A stretch of DNA of 64,000 nucleotides from Norana najaformis (lineage: Eukaryota > Annelida > Clitellata > Crassiclitellata > Hormogastridae). The stretch is from positions 46,255,976 through 46,319,975 of the forward strand of contig OZ029913.1 in assembly GCA_964023275.1 (NCBI GenBank). Direction: 5' to 3'. This document shows positions 1 to 11,195 of this stretch, in pieces (the stretch's first letter is position 1; each line of letters begins with the position of its first letter). Below the pieces are notes generated by a model. The model had not been told where the DNA came from and did not search any database. It worked only from the letters and a program-made list of their open reading frames with translations. Both the position numbers and the translations under genes were made by a program.

Positions 1-960
1 AAATGGGAAATGTCTTCAGACACTTTTACCAAGTATGACTTCAAATGTCATGGTGCAGGATGCTGTTTACCGCCTTTCATAACAACCTAGCAGAAGAGCA
101 GGAGCACACATAGACCAAATGGGACAATTAAGAAAATTTTGCAGATGAAACACTTTTGTGGACATTATTATAACACTAGCACCTGAATTTGAGGATATAA
201 GAAGCTAAATGGGAGCGTTACCAACACCTTTCAAACCGGGTGTGCTGCCTCATAGCAGCAGAAATCAGAAATGTTTGAGTTTTACTAGGGCTAGGAAGAG
301 CAAGCTGCAACCCTCTTACATTTAGCAGGAATTAGCTTATCCAGGATTTCTGATGAAGTGAAATTTAGTTGGGCAGCAAGTTCAGTAGACGTCAGTGCTG
401 GGCACAACCAAAGAGCGGAGGCAAGGTTGTTAGCATGGAGGTGGGCAGTTTCCAAGGACAGTAACTGATGGAAGAATAAGTAGGATATGGTCTATGATGG
501 AAAGAAACCTCAGCAGTAGTGGCAGTTTGGTCAGACAAACAGGACTCAGAAGGAGTGATATTTGTAACAGCAGAACAACTCGACTGGGTTATAAGGAGAT
601 CCAGTGTATTGCCCTTGTCATGAGTTGGGAAGAAGTGTCGCATCAGATCAAGGCCAAAAGAGGAGATCCATGAATTTTTGTAAAGCAAAGTCCGTTGTAT
701 CTATGTGTATATTAAAGTTGCCCATTATCATAAGGTCAAAACGAGAAGAAACCAGGAATTCAAGCAGTGATTGGTATTCAAAGAAAAAGTCAGAAAATGA
801 AAAGGAGGGCAGACTGTAAACATCAACAAAAATGAGGTGCCAATTTCCAGAGCACACGACAGCAATAAGGCTACCAAATAAGTCTATTCAGCTGAGACTT
901 GTTTAGGAGAGCAAAGGACAGGGGAATCATACCTGAAATGAAAGAATGAATACATCCTAA
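1..960 (-). mobile_element. CR1/L2-like LINE fragment (endonuclease and linker)
   Basis: Minus-strand frames give pieces of a LINE endonuclease: FDLMIMGNFNIHID (about 715-760), then FPTHDKGNTLDLLITQSS (about 560-625), SDQTATTAEVSFHH, and further left SEILDKLIPAKCKRVAA. The same motif order is seen on the plus strand at 34.96-35.33 kb. Stops and frameshifts break the frame. The fragment continues off the left edge. Confidence 0.75.
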
Positions 961-2075
961 ATAAGAAAAAAATTCTTCAGTTCAAGGGTTACTCATGAAC
1001 ACAGATAATTAAAAGAGTGCCAGCCAGTGTTAGTTTGGACCTAAAAACCAAAATAGTAAGAGATCATGGTTGGGATCTAGCTGTGCCCTTCAAGGTCATG
1101 AAACAGAAAGTACAGGTCACCCGGTGTCCATGCACAAATGCAAGAAAATCAATACTAAGTAGAAGGAAATAATTTAAACTCATCAGAAACAGCAAAAAAG
1201 AGACAAACTAGTCTGAAAATATAAATTTTAAGAACAGAAAAGATAATTTAACTGATAAAATGACAAAATTTATATAAAATGCAGCACGAAATTCAAATAT
1301 CAATGTAGCCAGCTTAAACAACAATACATAAAATCATAATTAAAGAAACCATTAAACTTTCACCTTAACTGTAACAGACATAACTATATGTCAATTATCA
1401 GAAAACGTGGCTAAGAGCACTGCACTTGTGTATAGCAATTCTATAATACAAATGCAAGATGGATACGATGTGGCCATGTTTTTCGCCACTTGTCAATTTT
1501 CCTTAAATTTCGTCTTAAACCAAAATATGTTCAGTAATTTTTTCATTTTTCAGCCTGCTCCTGTGATCAACTTGGCATTCCAGTGACATTTTAAATGAGT
1601 TTGCTGTAGATTTTCAGTTTTCGGATGGTTTTTACTTCCTCGTGAATGAATCCGCTTGTCACTGGAATAGTTCATTATGTATTCAAGGGATGACAGGTTC
1701 CAGATTGATGGTCGCGACTCACGCCTACTGACCTATCTATGCCAAAAGGCAGGGAAAGATTTTTGAACTGTTCCAATCATCTAGCAAAAAGGTTTTTTCA
1801 GCAATCGAATAGCTGTACGTCACAGGTCGACCAAGAGGCTCAAGCTATGTTTGAACACCAAGTTTTCTACCTATGGGGAATGGCACTGGATAATGTTCTC
1901 TTGTGTACTCCTGATGCTACCATCCATTGTTATTCTTAGATTTCAAAGCTGTTCGGTCCATGAACTCTGAACATGTTATCATCTGTCAACTCGGGATGGA
2001 AACCTGCTGGCCGGGCTCAGTGTGAGTGCACGAGCCTGTTACTGGTGATATTTCTAGTTATCTTAACACTGCTTG
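961..2075. other. AT-rich stretch with no recognised gene
   Basis: The only ORF is 66 codons (1739-1939, plus) with no family resemblance. A short minus-strand read near 1115 resembles part of an SH2 domain but closes at once. I see nothing else supportable here. Confidence 0.5.
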
Positions 2076-2180
2076 CTAAATGATGGAATTTTTCTTAATG
2101 ATATTTAGCACCATTTAGGTTAGCATAGATAATGCTTTTGTGAGGTACTTAAAAGGCTCTGTATTAAGTACCCTGATACA
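2076..2180 (+). repeat. LINE 3'-end fragment
   Basis: The run with TTTGTGAGGTACTTAA near 2139-2155 matches the 3' end of another plus-strand LINE piece at about 26288. It is a short truncated tail only. Confidence 0.4.
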
Positions 2181-3402
2181 TTCATACACACATTCCATGC
2201 AAATTAATAGGCAATGAGGACAGATGGATATATATTAATTTGTCCCAAGAAGAAAGCAACTCAGGCAGCCATGGGTGTGAAGTGTTAGCGACTTCATTTT
2301 TCTTAGCCTAAGCATAGGAGGACAGGTGGCCAGTCCTCTCCTTTGCTGCCTGATCCTCCCACTGACAGTGTAGGGTCAGTGTACTCATTATAGCTGAGTT
2401 GGCTAGGAGCATAAACTCAGCCAAAATCTTGAAACAAATTCTGTCTGACGCACTGCACAATGCTCTTACACTCAGCATAAATATTCTTGGCAGCGATAAT
2501 CATCCCATTTGAGATGCCCTAAATGATTATTGGACAAAGGAGTTTCATACTAAAAACATCAAAGACCAAACCATTTACTCTTGTAGGGCTGAATTCTTCT
2601 CTATTTTAGCCACTCCTTCTATTGGCTCTTCATTAACCCGAAAACCTCATGGCTTAATAAATGTATTACAGTTGGCCTTAAACTTAAAATACTTTGCATC
2701 TGAACCCTATGCATGTCACTGGTGCAAAATGCGAAATCTGAAAACTTTCTGAGTGCACCACAGGTGCAACACGGCGGTATTACAGGTGCACTTACTGCAG
2801 CTGGAAGTTAGGGAACCAAGATTTTACACGTCTACAGGTAGCAGGATCAATAGTCCTGTAAGTATCATTCATAAAATTTATCCAACTTTTCAAATGATAG
2901 TGAGAGCGATACCAGCAGTGATATCAAGCAATGTTGCTTCAGCAAGAATAGGATTTTTGCCAGCCTCCAATAAAGGCTGGTTGAAAAATTTTACAATAAT
3001 TGCATAGCAAACACAGAGCTCCAAGCGCTAAGCAATGTCCAGAAGTAAACACATCAAACATCATATGGATTTATCATTTTCCTGCTCTAGGGAATTGTGA
3101 AAATGCATCTGCAAAGCCATATGTAGTTACTAGACAACACAACACATGATTGGCTTGAGATTTGTTATGCCATGCAAAAGTCAGATGGCAATGCCACTTC
3201 TCTGCCATATGTGCAAAGTTCAACTCCTCTTACCCACTTTCAAGACCTGTTGAGATTTGCATACCACCCAGATTGTGGAGTGTTGATAGAAGCAATGATG
3301 CATTCAGAAATGATGGTTTACATACCAAACAAGCATTGACAGACAATTGTCTGAACCCTATAGTTTAACCTGTAACCTAATAATAGCTGAAGAAATATTA
3401 TA
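2181..3402. other. Unclassified, probably old repeat DNA
   Basis: No gene is recognised. An 84-codon plus ORF at 2753-3007 has no recognisable domain. The stretch at about 2280-2420 has a repeat-like look but I could not classify it. Confidence 0.4.
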
Positions 3403-4005
3403 TGCGACTGTGCATGAGACAACCCTCACAAAATCGCAAATATCAAAACTGGGTATGATATTCTGCTGGATTGGGTTGGAACTGCTGAATAATTAGATGA
3501 AAACTGCATGTTTCTATATAAACGGTTTAAATGTTACAATTGCTTAAACAGGTAGATCTCTTCATGGTTACTTTTGAGAAATCGTGAGTCAGTTTACTAT
3601 AGCTATGACCAGACCCAAGTCACTGTGCCTAGGGGTTTGTTAATGCTTTTGAGCATAGGAAATTGGAGCGTATCCATATGCCACTGAGGCTGCCATCACT
3701 GAAATTTCCATAAAACACTGGTTAAGATAAATATTTACACGACTTGGACAATTGCTTAGTAATGGTGGCACCAAGGGGACATGTTAAATTAAGTTTTAGT
3801 TATAACGCATCATGATAAATTGAAAATAATAATACTTAGACAGTGAAACTCTAAATAAGGACCTAGAGTTTGACAGCTAACACAAGTAATAAAAATATAT
3901 AAACAACTCATTTTGACCTCTTTAGGCCTGTAGACTTGACTTTGGAGTGCGTTTCTTACAAATTAACTTTTGCGACTTGGAGAGATTTTCTCAGGCACAG
4001 TCACA
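3403..4005. mobile_element. Non-autonomous TIR element (MITE), copy 1
   Basis: The left end TGCGACTGTGCATGAGAC and the reverse complement of the right end, TGTGACTGTGCCTGAGAAAA, are inverted repeats, and both continue to a similar TCGCAAA. The element is about 600 bp with no coding capacity. A second copy spans 11031-15265, where a Tigger-like element splits it, and a lone right end lies at 21285-21315. Copy 1 therefore preserves the unoccupied form of the Tigger target. Confidence 0.7.
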
Positions 4006-4960
4006 TTATGTTAGTAACATATATTCATTCAAACGTTCGCAGAATGTAAAAAGCAATATGATGAAACATGCATGCTGCACCATCAAACATTTCACTTGTC
4101 ATACTGAAAAATACATGCACATACAAACAATTAACTAACAGACTGGTTCAAAATTTATGTCTGAACAAATTATATGTTCACACTTTAACTCCCTCCTCAG
4201 TGGTTGATAAGTTATAATATTTATACCCTTAAGGAATGAAATGGACCAAAACCCCAAAAAATATCTGGTTGGGCCAGAACAAGGGCTAAAATTATCTGGC
4301 AACAGTTGACACATTATGCAATAAAATATTAAATTTACATATGGCCTTTTATAAGCACCCTTATGTTCTCATATTTTTTGGAAGAAAGCACCACAGCCAG
4401 ATGACTGCTGTGGGAGGGGTGGAAAAATCCATCAATGCATAGCGGCGTTGGTTCGTCTTGATAAAAAGTAGCATGAGTTGGCTTTTCCAACCAGCATATC
4501 CAAATACAGCGCATGAATTTTGTAACAGAGAATGTATGGCCCGTGATATTATCGAAACGTATTAAGTAATAATTTGAAAGACTTGCTGTAATAAGATTCT
4601 AATGTGGCATGACACCTTATCATAAAACAAAATACGACACTCAGTTGTCTTTTCAAAACAATAACAGCTTCACACTACCATTTGAGGCATAAAAAGCTCT
4701 CAAACAAAACAATACACAGTAGTAGTGCCATAACCCTCCACTTAAAACTCAAAATCTATCAACAGTTTCATAACATGCTTTCAGTGCCTCTAAGCCAGTG
4801 AGAGGTGGCACATTCGCCAACCAGCTAATGCGTCTTTAAACCTCTGTGACTTGCATTCAAATAACAGGCCCAAGATGTAAAATCCACATAAATCACATAC
4901 TTTAATTACGCAGAACCTCAGAGGCCATTACTGTACTTGTAATTAGTAACTTCAGATGCT
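4006..4960. other. Non-coding stretch with an inverted match to 7.57-7.65 kb
   Basis: At about 4403-4470 the sequence GGGTGGAAAAATCCA and its neighbours match, in opposite orientation, the DNA at 7571-7645 upstream of the RTE reverse transcriptase. This is probably a piece of an older repeat into which the RTE copy inserted. Otherwise the stretch is AT-rich without genes. Confidence 0.4.
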
Positions 4961-6045
4961 CCAGTATCGCACAAGGCATCAACTGATAGCGCACCAAAGC
5001 CAAGCCACAATCAGGTCAATATCCAGTAGGTCAATCCACAAGACAGAGAGATAGTGTATGGTCGATAAGCAATTTGAAAAAGGTAATTTTTAAGCTGATA
5101 ACAAAATGACACAAGCGACCAAGCAGAACAAACGGACACAAAGAGGAAGTTCCAAAATCTAGGCCGAGCAACCGAAAAAGCCCGTTTACCCAGAACAGTT
5201 CTAGTCCAAGCTCTGACCAGAGAAAGATAATCAGATGACCTAGCAGAATAACGGTAAGTCTTGGGAATAAAAACTGATTTTAAGTATTGTGGCTGGCCGT
5301 AGTTCAATGTTTCATAAACTGTAAGTCCCAATTTGAAACAAATCTTTTGCTGAACAGGAAGCCAATGCAAAGATTTAAGCACAAGGATTATATGCTCATA
5401 TTTTGACGCTTTTGTTATGGCTCTAGCCACGGAGTTCTGAACTCAAGTTTCTGCATGTGTGACTTTGATACCAACAAGAAGTGTTACAGTAGTCAAGACA
5501 ACTGGAAACCAACGCGTTTGCCATGGATATTCTAGAAGACACACGGGGACACAACGCCTAATGCTGTGAATATACATCTATGATGATTTACAAATATCAT
5601 TTATATAGTCTGTGAGTGGCACAGTAGAATCACAAACAGCCAAGTTACGAGCAGCATCAGTCAACTTAATAAGCGAGTCACAAGGCTTTAAGGATTTAAG
5701 CCACTCAAATTTTTTAAGTTGCTGTGGTGTGGTTAGTAGTAGAAATTCAGTCTTTGATGGGTTAAGAAGGAGTTTATTAGCAGCCATCCAAGACCCCAGC
5801 TGCTCAAATGCAGTCGACAACAACTACACAAGACAAACTGTCAAATGAAATGTAGATTTGGGTATCATCCGCACAGAAATAATATCGTAGTGAATGACTG
5901 TTCAACAGTGTACCTAGGGTTGTGGTGAATAATGTAAACTGAGTACATAACCCTGAGGAACACCACCTGTCAACATTATGGGACAACATAGCACCAGACA
6001 AACAATGTCCATTTAAATATACTGATATATACACACTCTTCAGCT
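4960..6045 (-). mobile_element. CR1/L2-like LINE, RT C-terminal half and 3' end
   Basis: Minus-strand frames read, in order, YYFCADDTQIYISF (catalytic Asp-Asp of reverse transcriptase) at about 5855-5895, then ANKLLLNPSKTEFLLLTTPQ, DYINDICKSS, SLHWLPVQQKICFKLGLTVY and RTVLGKRAFSVARPRFWN. This is the palm-thumb-connection order of CR1/L2-group LINEs. Frameshifts show it is dead. Similar copies lie at 26.3-27.0, 28.1-29.5, 51.8-52.9, 59.0-59.3 and 60.3-61.0 kb, so one family is abundant here. Confidence 0.85.
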
Positions 6046-6340
6046 GCTTTAAATTACTTATTTACTTACTTACTTAATTTGAGAACTAATTGTAAGGCTG
6101 CTATCTAGCAATTAATAGAGCTTAGCTGCACATTCATAAAGCATGCCTACGCCTCACAAAGTAGTACGAAGCTGCTAATGTTCGGAAAAAGACAAGCGAG
6201 AGTCATATTTATTTCCTTACAGGGTGTCAAATTATTAGTTAATATATTTTCAACAACAGCACTGACAATTCTCCAACACAATATTCATGTGCTGGATCCG
6301 GCTGTGCTGGTGGGAAAATCCATCTTTTACTACTTTTGTC
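6046..6340. other. Spacer with short TTAC repeats
   Basis: There are short TTAC repeats at about 6056-6076 and no ORF or other recognised feature. Confidence 0.4.
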
Positions 6341-7570
6341 ATGTCATGTAATCATCTCTGGACTGGATCCAGTCGTTGATTTCTCTATGACACCCCTCCA
6401 CAAATCTCATTTCCCGGCCATCTCCTCAAGGGTCATTCTCCGTCTGCCCTCCGTTTTCCCATAGATAGTAACTCCGGCACCTTTCAGATCCTCTTCAAGG
6501 CAATCTATCCATCTTCTTTTCGGTCTTCCCACTGCTCTCTTTCCGTCCGGTTTGTATTTAAAGATTTTCTTTGGATTGCGGTTCTCCTCCATCCTCAGGA
6601 CATGTCCTGCCCACTTCATCCTTCTTTTCTTGATCACATTACTTATCAATGGTTGCTGTGTTCGTTGTCTAATACTTTCATTCGTTACATGGTCTTTATA
6701 GCTAACTCTTAGTATTCTTCTGAGCCATTTGTTTTCTGCTGCATTCAGTTTCTTCTCCATTGCTCGTGTAATACTCCATGACTCACATCCATAGATTAGT
6801 ACTGGGATCACGCATGTGTTGAGGATTTTTAGCTTTATCGCCAGTTTTATATCATGTCGTTTGAAGACCTTTTGTAACCTGTTAAAGGTTGACCCTGCAA
6901 GCGCTATTCTCCTTTTGATTTCTGTTTCTGATCCTCCCCCTGCTTTCATTTCACTTCCCAGATAGACAAACTTATTTATTACCTCAATTTCCTGTCCCTT
7001 AAGCTTAACTATTGGCCCGTTGTATTCCTTTTTTGTTATTGGCATTATTTTAGTTTTGTTATAGTTAATTTTCAGTCCAAGTTTTCCACTTTCCTCTGCT
7101 AATGCCTCCAACAACTCCATTACTCTTGTTAGGCATTCTGCAATCATACATGCATCATCTGCATATTCGACATCCTCTGCATTTCTTGGTTGAGATTGTG
7201 CTCCCAAATTATGAGTTCTTGCCAGACGTCTCATGATATAGTCCAATACCATATTAAACAAGATTGGTGACAGGATGCACCCCTGTCGGAAACCTGTTTC
7301 TATCTTGAACCATTCCGTTTCTTCTCCTTCCAATCGAATGCATGCCATTATTGTGCCATATAGTTTTCTGATGAGTCTGATTAATTTGGCGTGAATGCCA
7401 TATTTCTCCAAGATCTTCCATGCTCCTGATCTCCAGACTGAGTCGTAGGCCTGGGCAAAGTCAATGAAGCACATAACTGTTTCTTTATTGTATTCAATTC
7501 TTTTTTCGATGATTTGTCGGATTACAAAGATCTGATCTGAACATCCTCTCCCTTTTCGAAATCCACTTTG
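6340..7570 (-). mobile_element. RTE-type LINE with nearly intact reverse transcriptase
   Basis: An uninterrupted frame of 412 codons spans 7645-6407; its first ~25 codons are unrelated flanking DNA. The LINE part starts at QSGFRKGRGCSDQIFVIRQI. Visible RT motifs are FIDFAQAYDSVWR (first catalytic Asp), FRQGCILSPILFN and VEYADDACMIAE (catalytic Asp pair). The tail contains FVYLGSEMKAGGGSE, VLIYGCESWSITRAMEKKLN and GRPKRRWIDCLEEDLKGAG, which are typical of RTE-like LINEs. The endonuclease is missing, so the copy is 5'-truncated. The lack of stops suggests a recent insertion. It cannot move by itself. Confidence 0.9.
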
Positions 7571-7689
7571 ATTTTCTCTACTTTTAGTAGAGACAAACCA
7601 TCCCTGCTTTACATTGGTGGATTTTTCCACCCCTACCACAGTCATTCATTCCACTGACCAGTTTTAAATATCCATCACAATTCCACCTT

Positions 7690-8060
7690 TTCATTTTATG
7701 GGGTGGTGCAAGGCACCACAAGAGTTAAAGTGTCTGTTGATTAAATGCAGTATTTGCTGGTATGAGGGCTAAGCAGGGAGCAGAGATAGGTTGGCTTCTT
7801 TCAATGTAATGCCTTGTGAAATGTAAGAGATTTTAAACTGGATTCTTTGCTCAATGGGTAACCAGTGTAATAAATGCAATGACATGCAATATCAAATATA
7901 TCATATGGGCAGTATGTGTGATATGCTCAAAAAGTTGTTTTTGCGATGCCTCTGACCAGAGATTTTTGAACCATTTGTAGCCTATGTAAATCCCTCTAAG
8001 TCATACTAATGAGAAGTGAGTTGCAATAGTCAAGTCTGTGGGAAAACAGGGTATTAGCAT
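7690..8060 (-). mobile_element. CR1/L2-like LINE fragment
   Basis: The reverse strand encodes broken pieces of the C-terminal connection region, recognisable from a degenerate LHWLPIEQRIQFK-type motif near 7835-7875 and ITHTAHMIY-like sequence upstream of it. Many stops are present. Confidence 0.5.
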
Positions 8061-8062
8061 TA

Positions 8063-8109
8063 AGTATGTATGTATGTATGTATGTATGTATGTATGTATG
8101 TATGTATGC
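8063..8109. repeat. (TATG)n microsatellite
   Basis: A tetranucleotide tract of about eleven TATG units lies between a LINE fragment and the piggyBac end. Confidence 0.95.
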
Positions 8110-8138
8110 AAGCATCAGGACACTTAATATAGCAAACT

Positions 8139-8468
8139 TTAACCCCTTTACTGTGAACCCCGAGTTAACTCGTCCAGCGGGAACCCATTATACAGCGTGA
8201 ACCCCGAGTTAACTCGTCCACATGATATGCATCTATTCACTCACCGTGTATCCCGAATAAACTCGTCCTACTGGCAATATAATAGTGCTTTACAATTAAA
8301 ATAACGGCTTTCCATATTATAAATTAGGTCATACGCTGGGCAGGCCAACTAAATAAAATTATATAGTTCACACTAAAATTGGCTGGTCGCAAGCGTGGTT
8401 TATCTAACGAAGAAATCCATCGTTTACTGTTTGAAAGTGATGATAGTTTGTCCAGTGATAGTGACTGA
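8139..8468 (+). mobile_element. piggyBac transposon 5' end with transposase start
   Basis: A TTAA at 8139-8142 is followed by CCCCTTTACTGTGAACC, as expected for a piggyBac terminus (TTAA target site, CCC start). Two copies of GTGAACCCCGAGTTAACTCG and a third diverged one follow as subterminal direct repeats, each built on a GAGTTAACTC palindrome. At 8379-8468 a short frame reads AGRKRGLSNEEIHRLLFESD then DSLSSDSD and a stop, like the acidic N-terminus of PGBD-type transposases. The expected ATG is TTG here. The DDE domain and the right end are gone; LINE sequence follows at once. Confidence 0.72.
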
Positions 8469-8755
8469 TGATAACTAACCAAGTCTTAGTTCTTTTCCAG
8501 AATTTTGTAAATGAAACTGACAGTACAGATGGGGCACTATTTGCTAAATCAACAGCAGTGAGAGCGACAGCTTCATCAGAAAAGGATGAACTATTTTCCA
8601 ACAGCTTAGGACAGAAGGACTGAGGTAAATCCTGTTGTCTCACAATATAAATTTGCCATGCATGCCATGCATTTGTCCTAACCAATCTAACCAATTTGGC
8701 CACACAATTTGGCCAATGTGTAACATTTTCACTGCACAGAAAAACAACCACATAT
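8469..8755 (-). mobile_element. CR1/L2-like LINE fragment
   Basis: The minus frame (8751-8404) reads FCPKLLENSSSFSDEAVAL followed by VDLANSAPSVLSVSFTKFWKR. It joins the piggyBac remnant directly at its left side. The frame resembles LINE-derived coding DNA in this window, but the exact domain is uncertain. Confidence 0.4.
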
Positions 8756-8760
8756 GATTA

Positions 8761-8783
8761 CAATACAATACAATACAATACAA
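8761..8783. repeat. (AATAC)n microsatellite
   Basis: About four and a half AATAC units lie just before the 3' end of the next LINE, probably as its tail. Confidence 0.85.
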
Positions 8784-8784
8784 C

Positions 8785-9830
8785 TTATATTTATAACGCG
8801 CCTTAATAAAACAATGTCTTACTCAAAGGACGCGTTACAACATAACAATTAGTTATAGTACTGAGAGAATAAATGAGTCTTAAGTTTTAATTTAAATTTA
8901 TCTATTGAAGAGCATCTTCAAACAGATTCAGGTAGAGTTCCACTCAGCTGGACCAGCTACTTCAAACATTCTTTTACCAAACTGTAGATTAACTCTCCTG
9001 ACTTCAAAGTCCCCTTTTGAAGCTGAACGTAATCTTCTTCTGGATTCAGTGGAAGTACAAGGTTTAACTAGAGAGGACAGATAGGACGGGGCAGAGCCTG
9101 ACATAATTTTGAACATAAATAGACAGATTTTGAAAGATATGCGGGCCTGAATGGGTAACCAATGAAGTTGTTGTAAAGAATGAGTAATGTGATCTCGAGG
9201 GCCAAGGCTTTTAACTAGGCGAGCTGCAGCATGAATAACAGAGGTAAGTGGTGAGAGGTAAAGCATAAAGCACTGAATTGCAAAAATCAATTCTGGATAG
9301 TATAAGTGAATGAACCAGGACATGAAGGCAATGCTCATTAAGACAGCGTTTAATCTGATGTATCCGTCATAGGTGGAAGAAACAGGCTCTAGATATGGAG
9401 CTAATATGGTGAGACATAGAAAGTTTGCTATCCAAAAAGACACCAAGGTCACGAATTACATTCGAGGGTAGTATGGAACAGGAATCAGATCTATTTTCAG
9501 AAAGAGAGTCTGCAAATCTAAATCTGATCGGGACCGACGATCGAACCAAATCAGTTCCGTCTTACTTGTGTTTAATTTCAGGCGCATGGAAGCACACCAG
9601 GATTGTATCTCATGGAAACAGGCAATAAGTTTAATTTTTGAACTTTCAAGGTTAAAAGTGGAAAGTTTTATGTAAAGTTGGGTGTCATCAGCGTAAATAT
9701 GGATAGAAATACCAAACTTAAGCGCAATCTTGGAGATATTGGAAGTGTATAGAATGAAAAGCAGTGGACCAAAAGTCACAAAAACCTGCAAGTATACACT
9801 AAAGCACAACTATAACCTATTATGTATGCA
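8785..9830 (-). mobile_element. CR1/L2-like LINE, RT C-terminal half and 3' end
   Basis: Minus frames read GISIHIYADDTQLYIK (catalytic Asp pair, about 9685-9720), LKLNTSKTELIWF, VIRDLGVFLDSKLSMSHHI, LQQLHWLPIQARISFKICLF and SAPSYLSSLVKPC, then FGKRMFEVAGPAEWNST near 8930. The 3' end near 8795 has the TTATAACGCGCC type sequence shared by this LINE group. Two or more frameshifts break it. It lies in the intron downstream of RASA1 exon 5. Confidence 0.88.
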
Positions 9831-9971
9831 AAATCTTTATAATGCAATGTTTGCTACACTGTGGTATCAGCTATGGATCCCAAGTGCCCTGCTATAACGG
9901 ATTTATGTGTTGTTAAGTTTGGAAGTTCTGGTTAGATTAGATCACATTTTAAACTACAATCTGCTGCTCAC

Positions 9972-10089
9972 CAATTCCTGAACCAATTCCCTGTTGATGA
10001 TTCCACTAAGTCCAGTTGACTGAGACGTCACCCACAGCCAACCATCACCCATGTCGTTATGCACAACAAATATCTCACCCGGAGTAAAG
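9972..10089 (-). CDS. RASA1: RASA1 exon 5 (rest of SH3 domain)
   Basis: The exon encodes residues 177-215: FTPGEIFVVHNDMGDGWLWV, then TSQSTGLSG and NRELVQEL. Vertebrate RASA1 has FLKGDMFIVHNELEDGWMWV here, ending DLVEEV. The paired Trp residues of DGWLWV form the SH3 ligand groove. The acceptor is gcatgtggcag before 10089 and the donor is GTGAGCAGC from 9971. The exon is 118 bp and ends in phase 0. It is the last RASA1 exon found before the left edge. Confidence 0.93.
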
Positions 10090-10204
10090 CTGCCACATGC
10101 CAACAAAGCATTCTATTTAAACATGTAATTTTTATGGCAGTTTTCAATAACACTAAGAACTGCTGTGAAATCCATGCAAACAATCAAAACATTATAGTAA
10201 TCAA

Positions 10205-10550
10205 GTGCAAACTAATACAACAAATTTCTTGTGCACCACTTACACATTCCGTGACCAGCACCACTGTTGCTCAGGCAAAGCCAAAATGGCATATCTAGCT
10301 CTTCATCCCGAGGAGATTTACAGGTTCCTCGCTGTGGTGCATCAGCACAACGACACCGTGCATTGTCCTGCATGGGTCCTTCCCTGTGGAATAGTCTTCC
10401 TATAAGCATTCGTTCTATTTCTGTGAATTTGTCCCAAGAAACATTCTCTTCGTTAGTCAAGACTTACTTGTTTAAATTAACTGGGCAGCCATGTTCACAG
10501 CGCTTTTGAGAGGTTCTTAAAATGCGCTATATAAAAGATTAGATACATAT
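10205..10550 (+). mobile_element. CR1/L2-like LINE 3'-end fragment
   Basis: A plus frame reads CGASAQRHRALSCMGPSLWN then SLPISIRSISVN and LVKTYLFKL, the conserved LINE C-terminus. The 3' UTR has AATGCGCTATATAAAAG at about 10519. It lies 115 bp upstream of RASA1 exon 5, within intron 4. Confidence 0.8.
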
Positions 10551-10635
10551 ATACATACATGAGCACTGGAAAGCACTTCTGAAGTTCACTGTACACCATT
10601 TTATATTTAAGAATACATTAAAGTAAAGGTTCCAT

Positions 10636-10905
10636 GTCAAATAGTGGGATTTAGAGTATTTCTTTTCCTTTTCTTAGGCCTTTTAGCCAGAAATGGACAA
10701 ATGCTAAGGTCCCAGACATGGGGATGGTGCATCGCAGGACTTGCTCTTTTCTTCCTAGCCAAATTATAGTACCTTGTAGCAGAGGCAAGTCTGCACAAAA
10801 CTACTTGCCCAGAGCTGTTATAGAGTCCCCTCAGCAGGCTCAAACTCGCAATCGTTAGGCCACAAACTGAGTGCACTAAACTGAATAGACCACCATGTTG
10901 CACAA
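10636..10905 (-). mobile_element. tRNA-derived SINE
   Basis: On the minus strand a tRNA-like head begins near 10900 with an A-box-like TGGTCTATTCAG (10892-10881) and a B-box-like GAGTTTGAGCC (10847-10837), spaced as in a tRNA gene. A tRNA-unrelated body of about 200 bp follows. Both boxes have decayed from the consensus, so it is an old copy. It lies in RASA1 intron 4. Confidence 0.6.
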
Positions 10906-11195
10906 TAAATTAAAGCATGAGAACAAATTAATAACATATATAACACAGCATGTAAAAGAACCTAAACACCTCTGAAACAGGTCCTAGTGCTGCATCTTGA
11001 GAACAGTTTCAATAGTATATGGAAAAACATATGACTGTGTATGAGGAAACCCTCACAAAGTTGGAAAAAATCAAAACTGGGTTTGACACTCTGCTGGATT
11101 AGCCTGTAATTGCTAAATAATTAGGTGAAAACTGCATGTTTCAATCACAAATTGTAAAATTACAATTGCTTAAAGATGTAGTCTCTTTGCAGCTA

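Noticed and set aside
1070-1150. Minus-strand read with TPGDLYFLF, resembling the second SH2 domain of RASA1
   Set aside because: The frame is closed by stops within about 25 codons, lacks the FLVRPSD motif and has no fitting splice signals.
1490-1540. Minus-strand IFWFKTKF, resembling the start of the RASA1 C-terminal SH2 domain
   Set aside because: The His-Gly after Trp-Phe is missing and a stop follows at once.
2753-3007. 84-codon plus ORF
   Set aside because: No domain, no splice context and repeat-like surroundings; coding is not supported.
5612-5848. Plus ORF opposite the 4.96-6.04 kb LINE
   Set aside because: It is the antisense shadow of the RT frame that reads NPSKTEFLLL.
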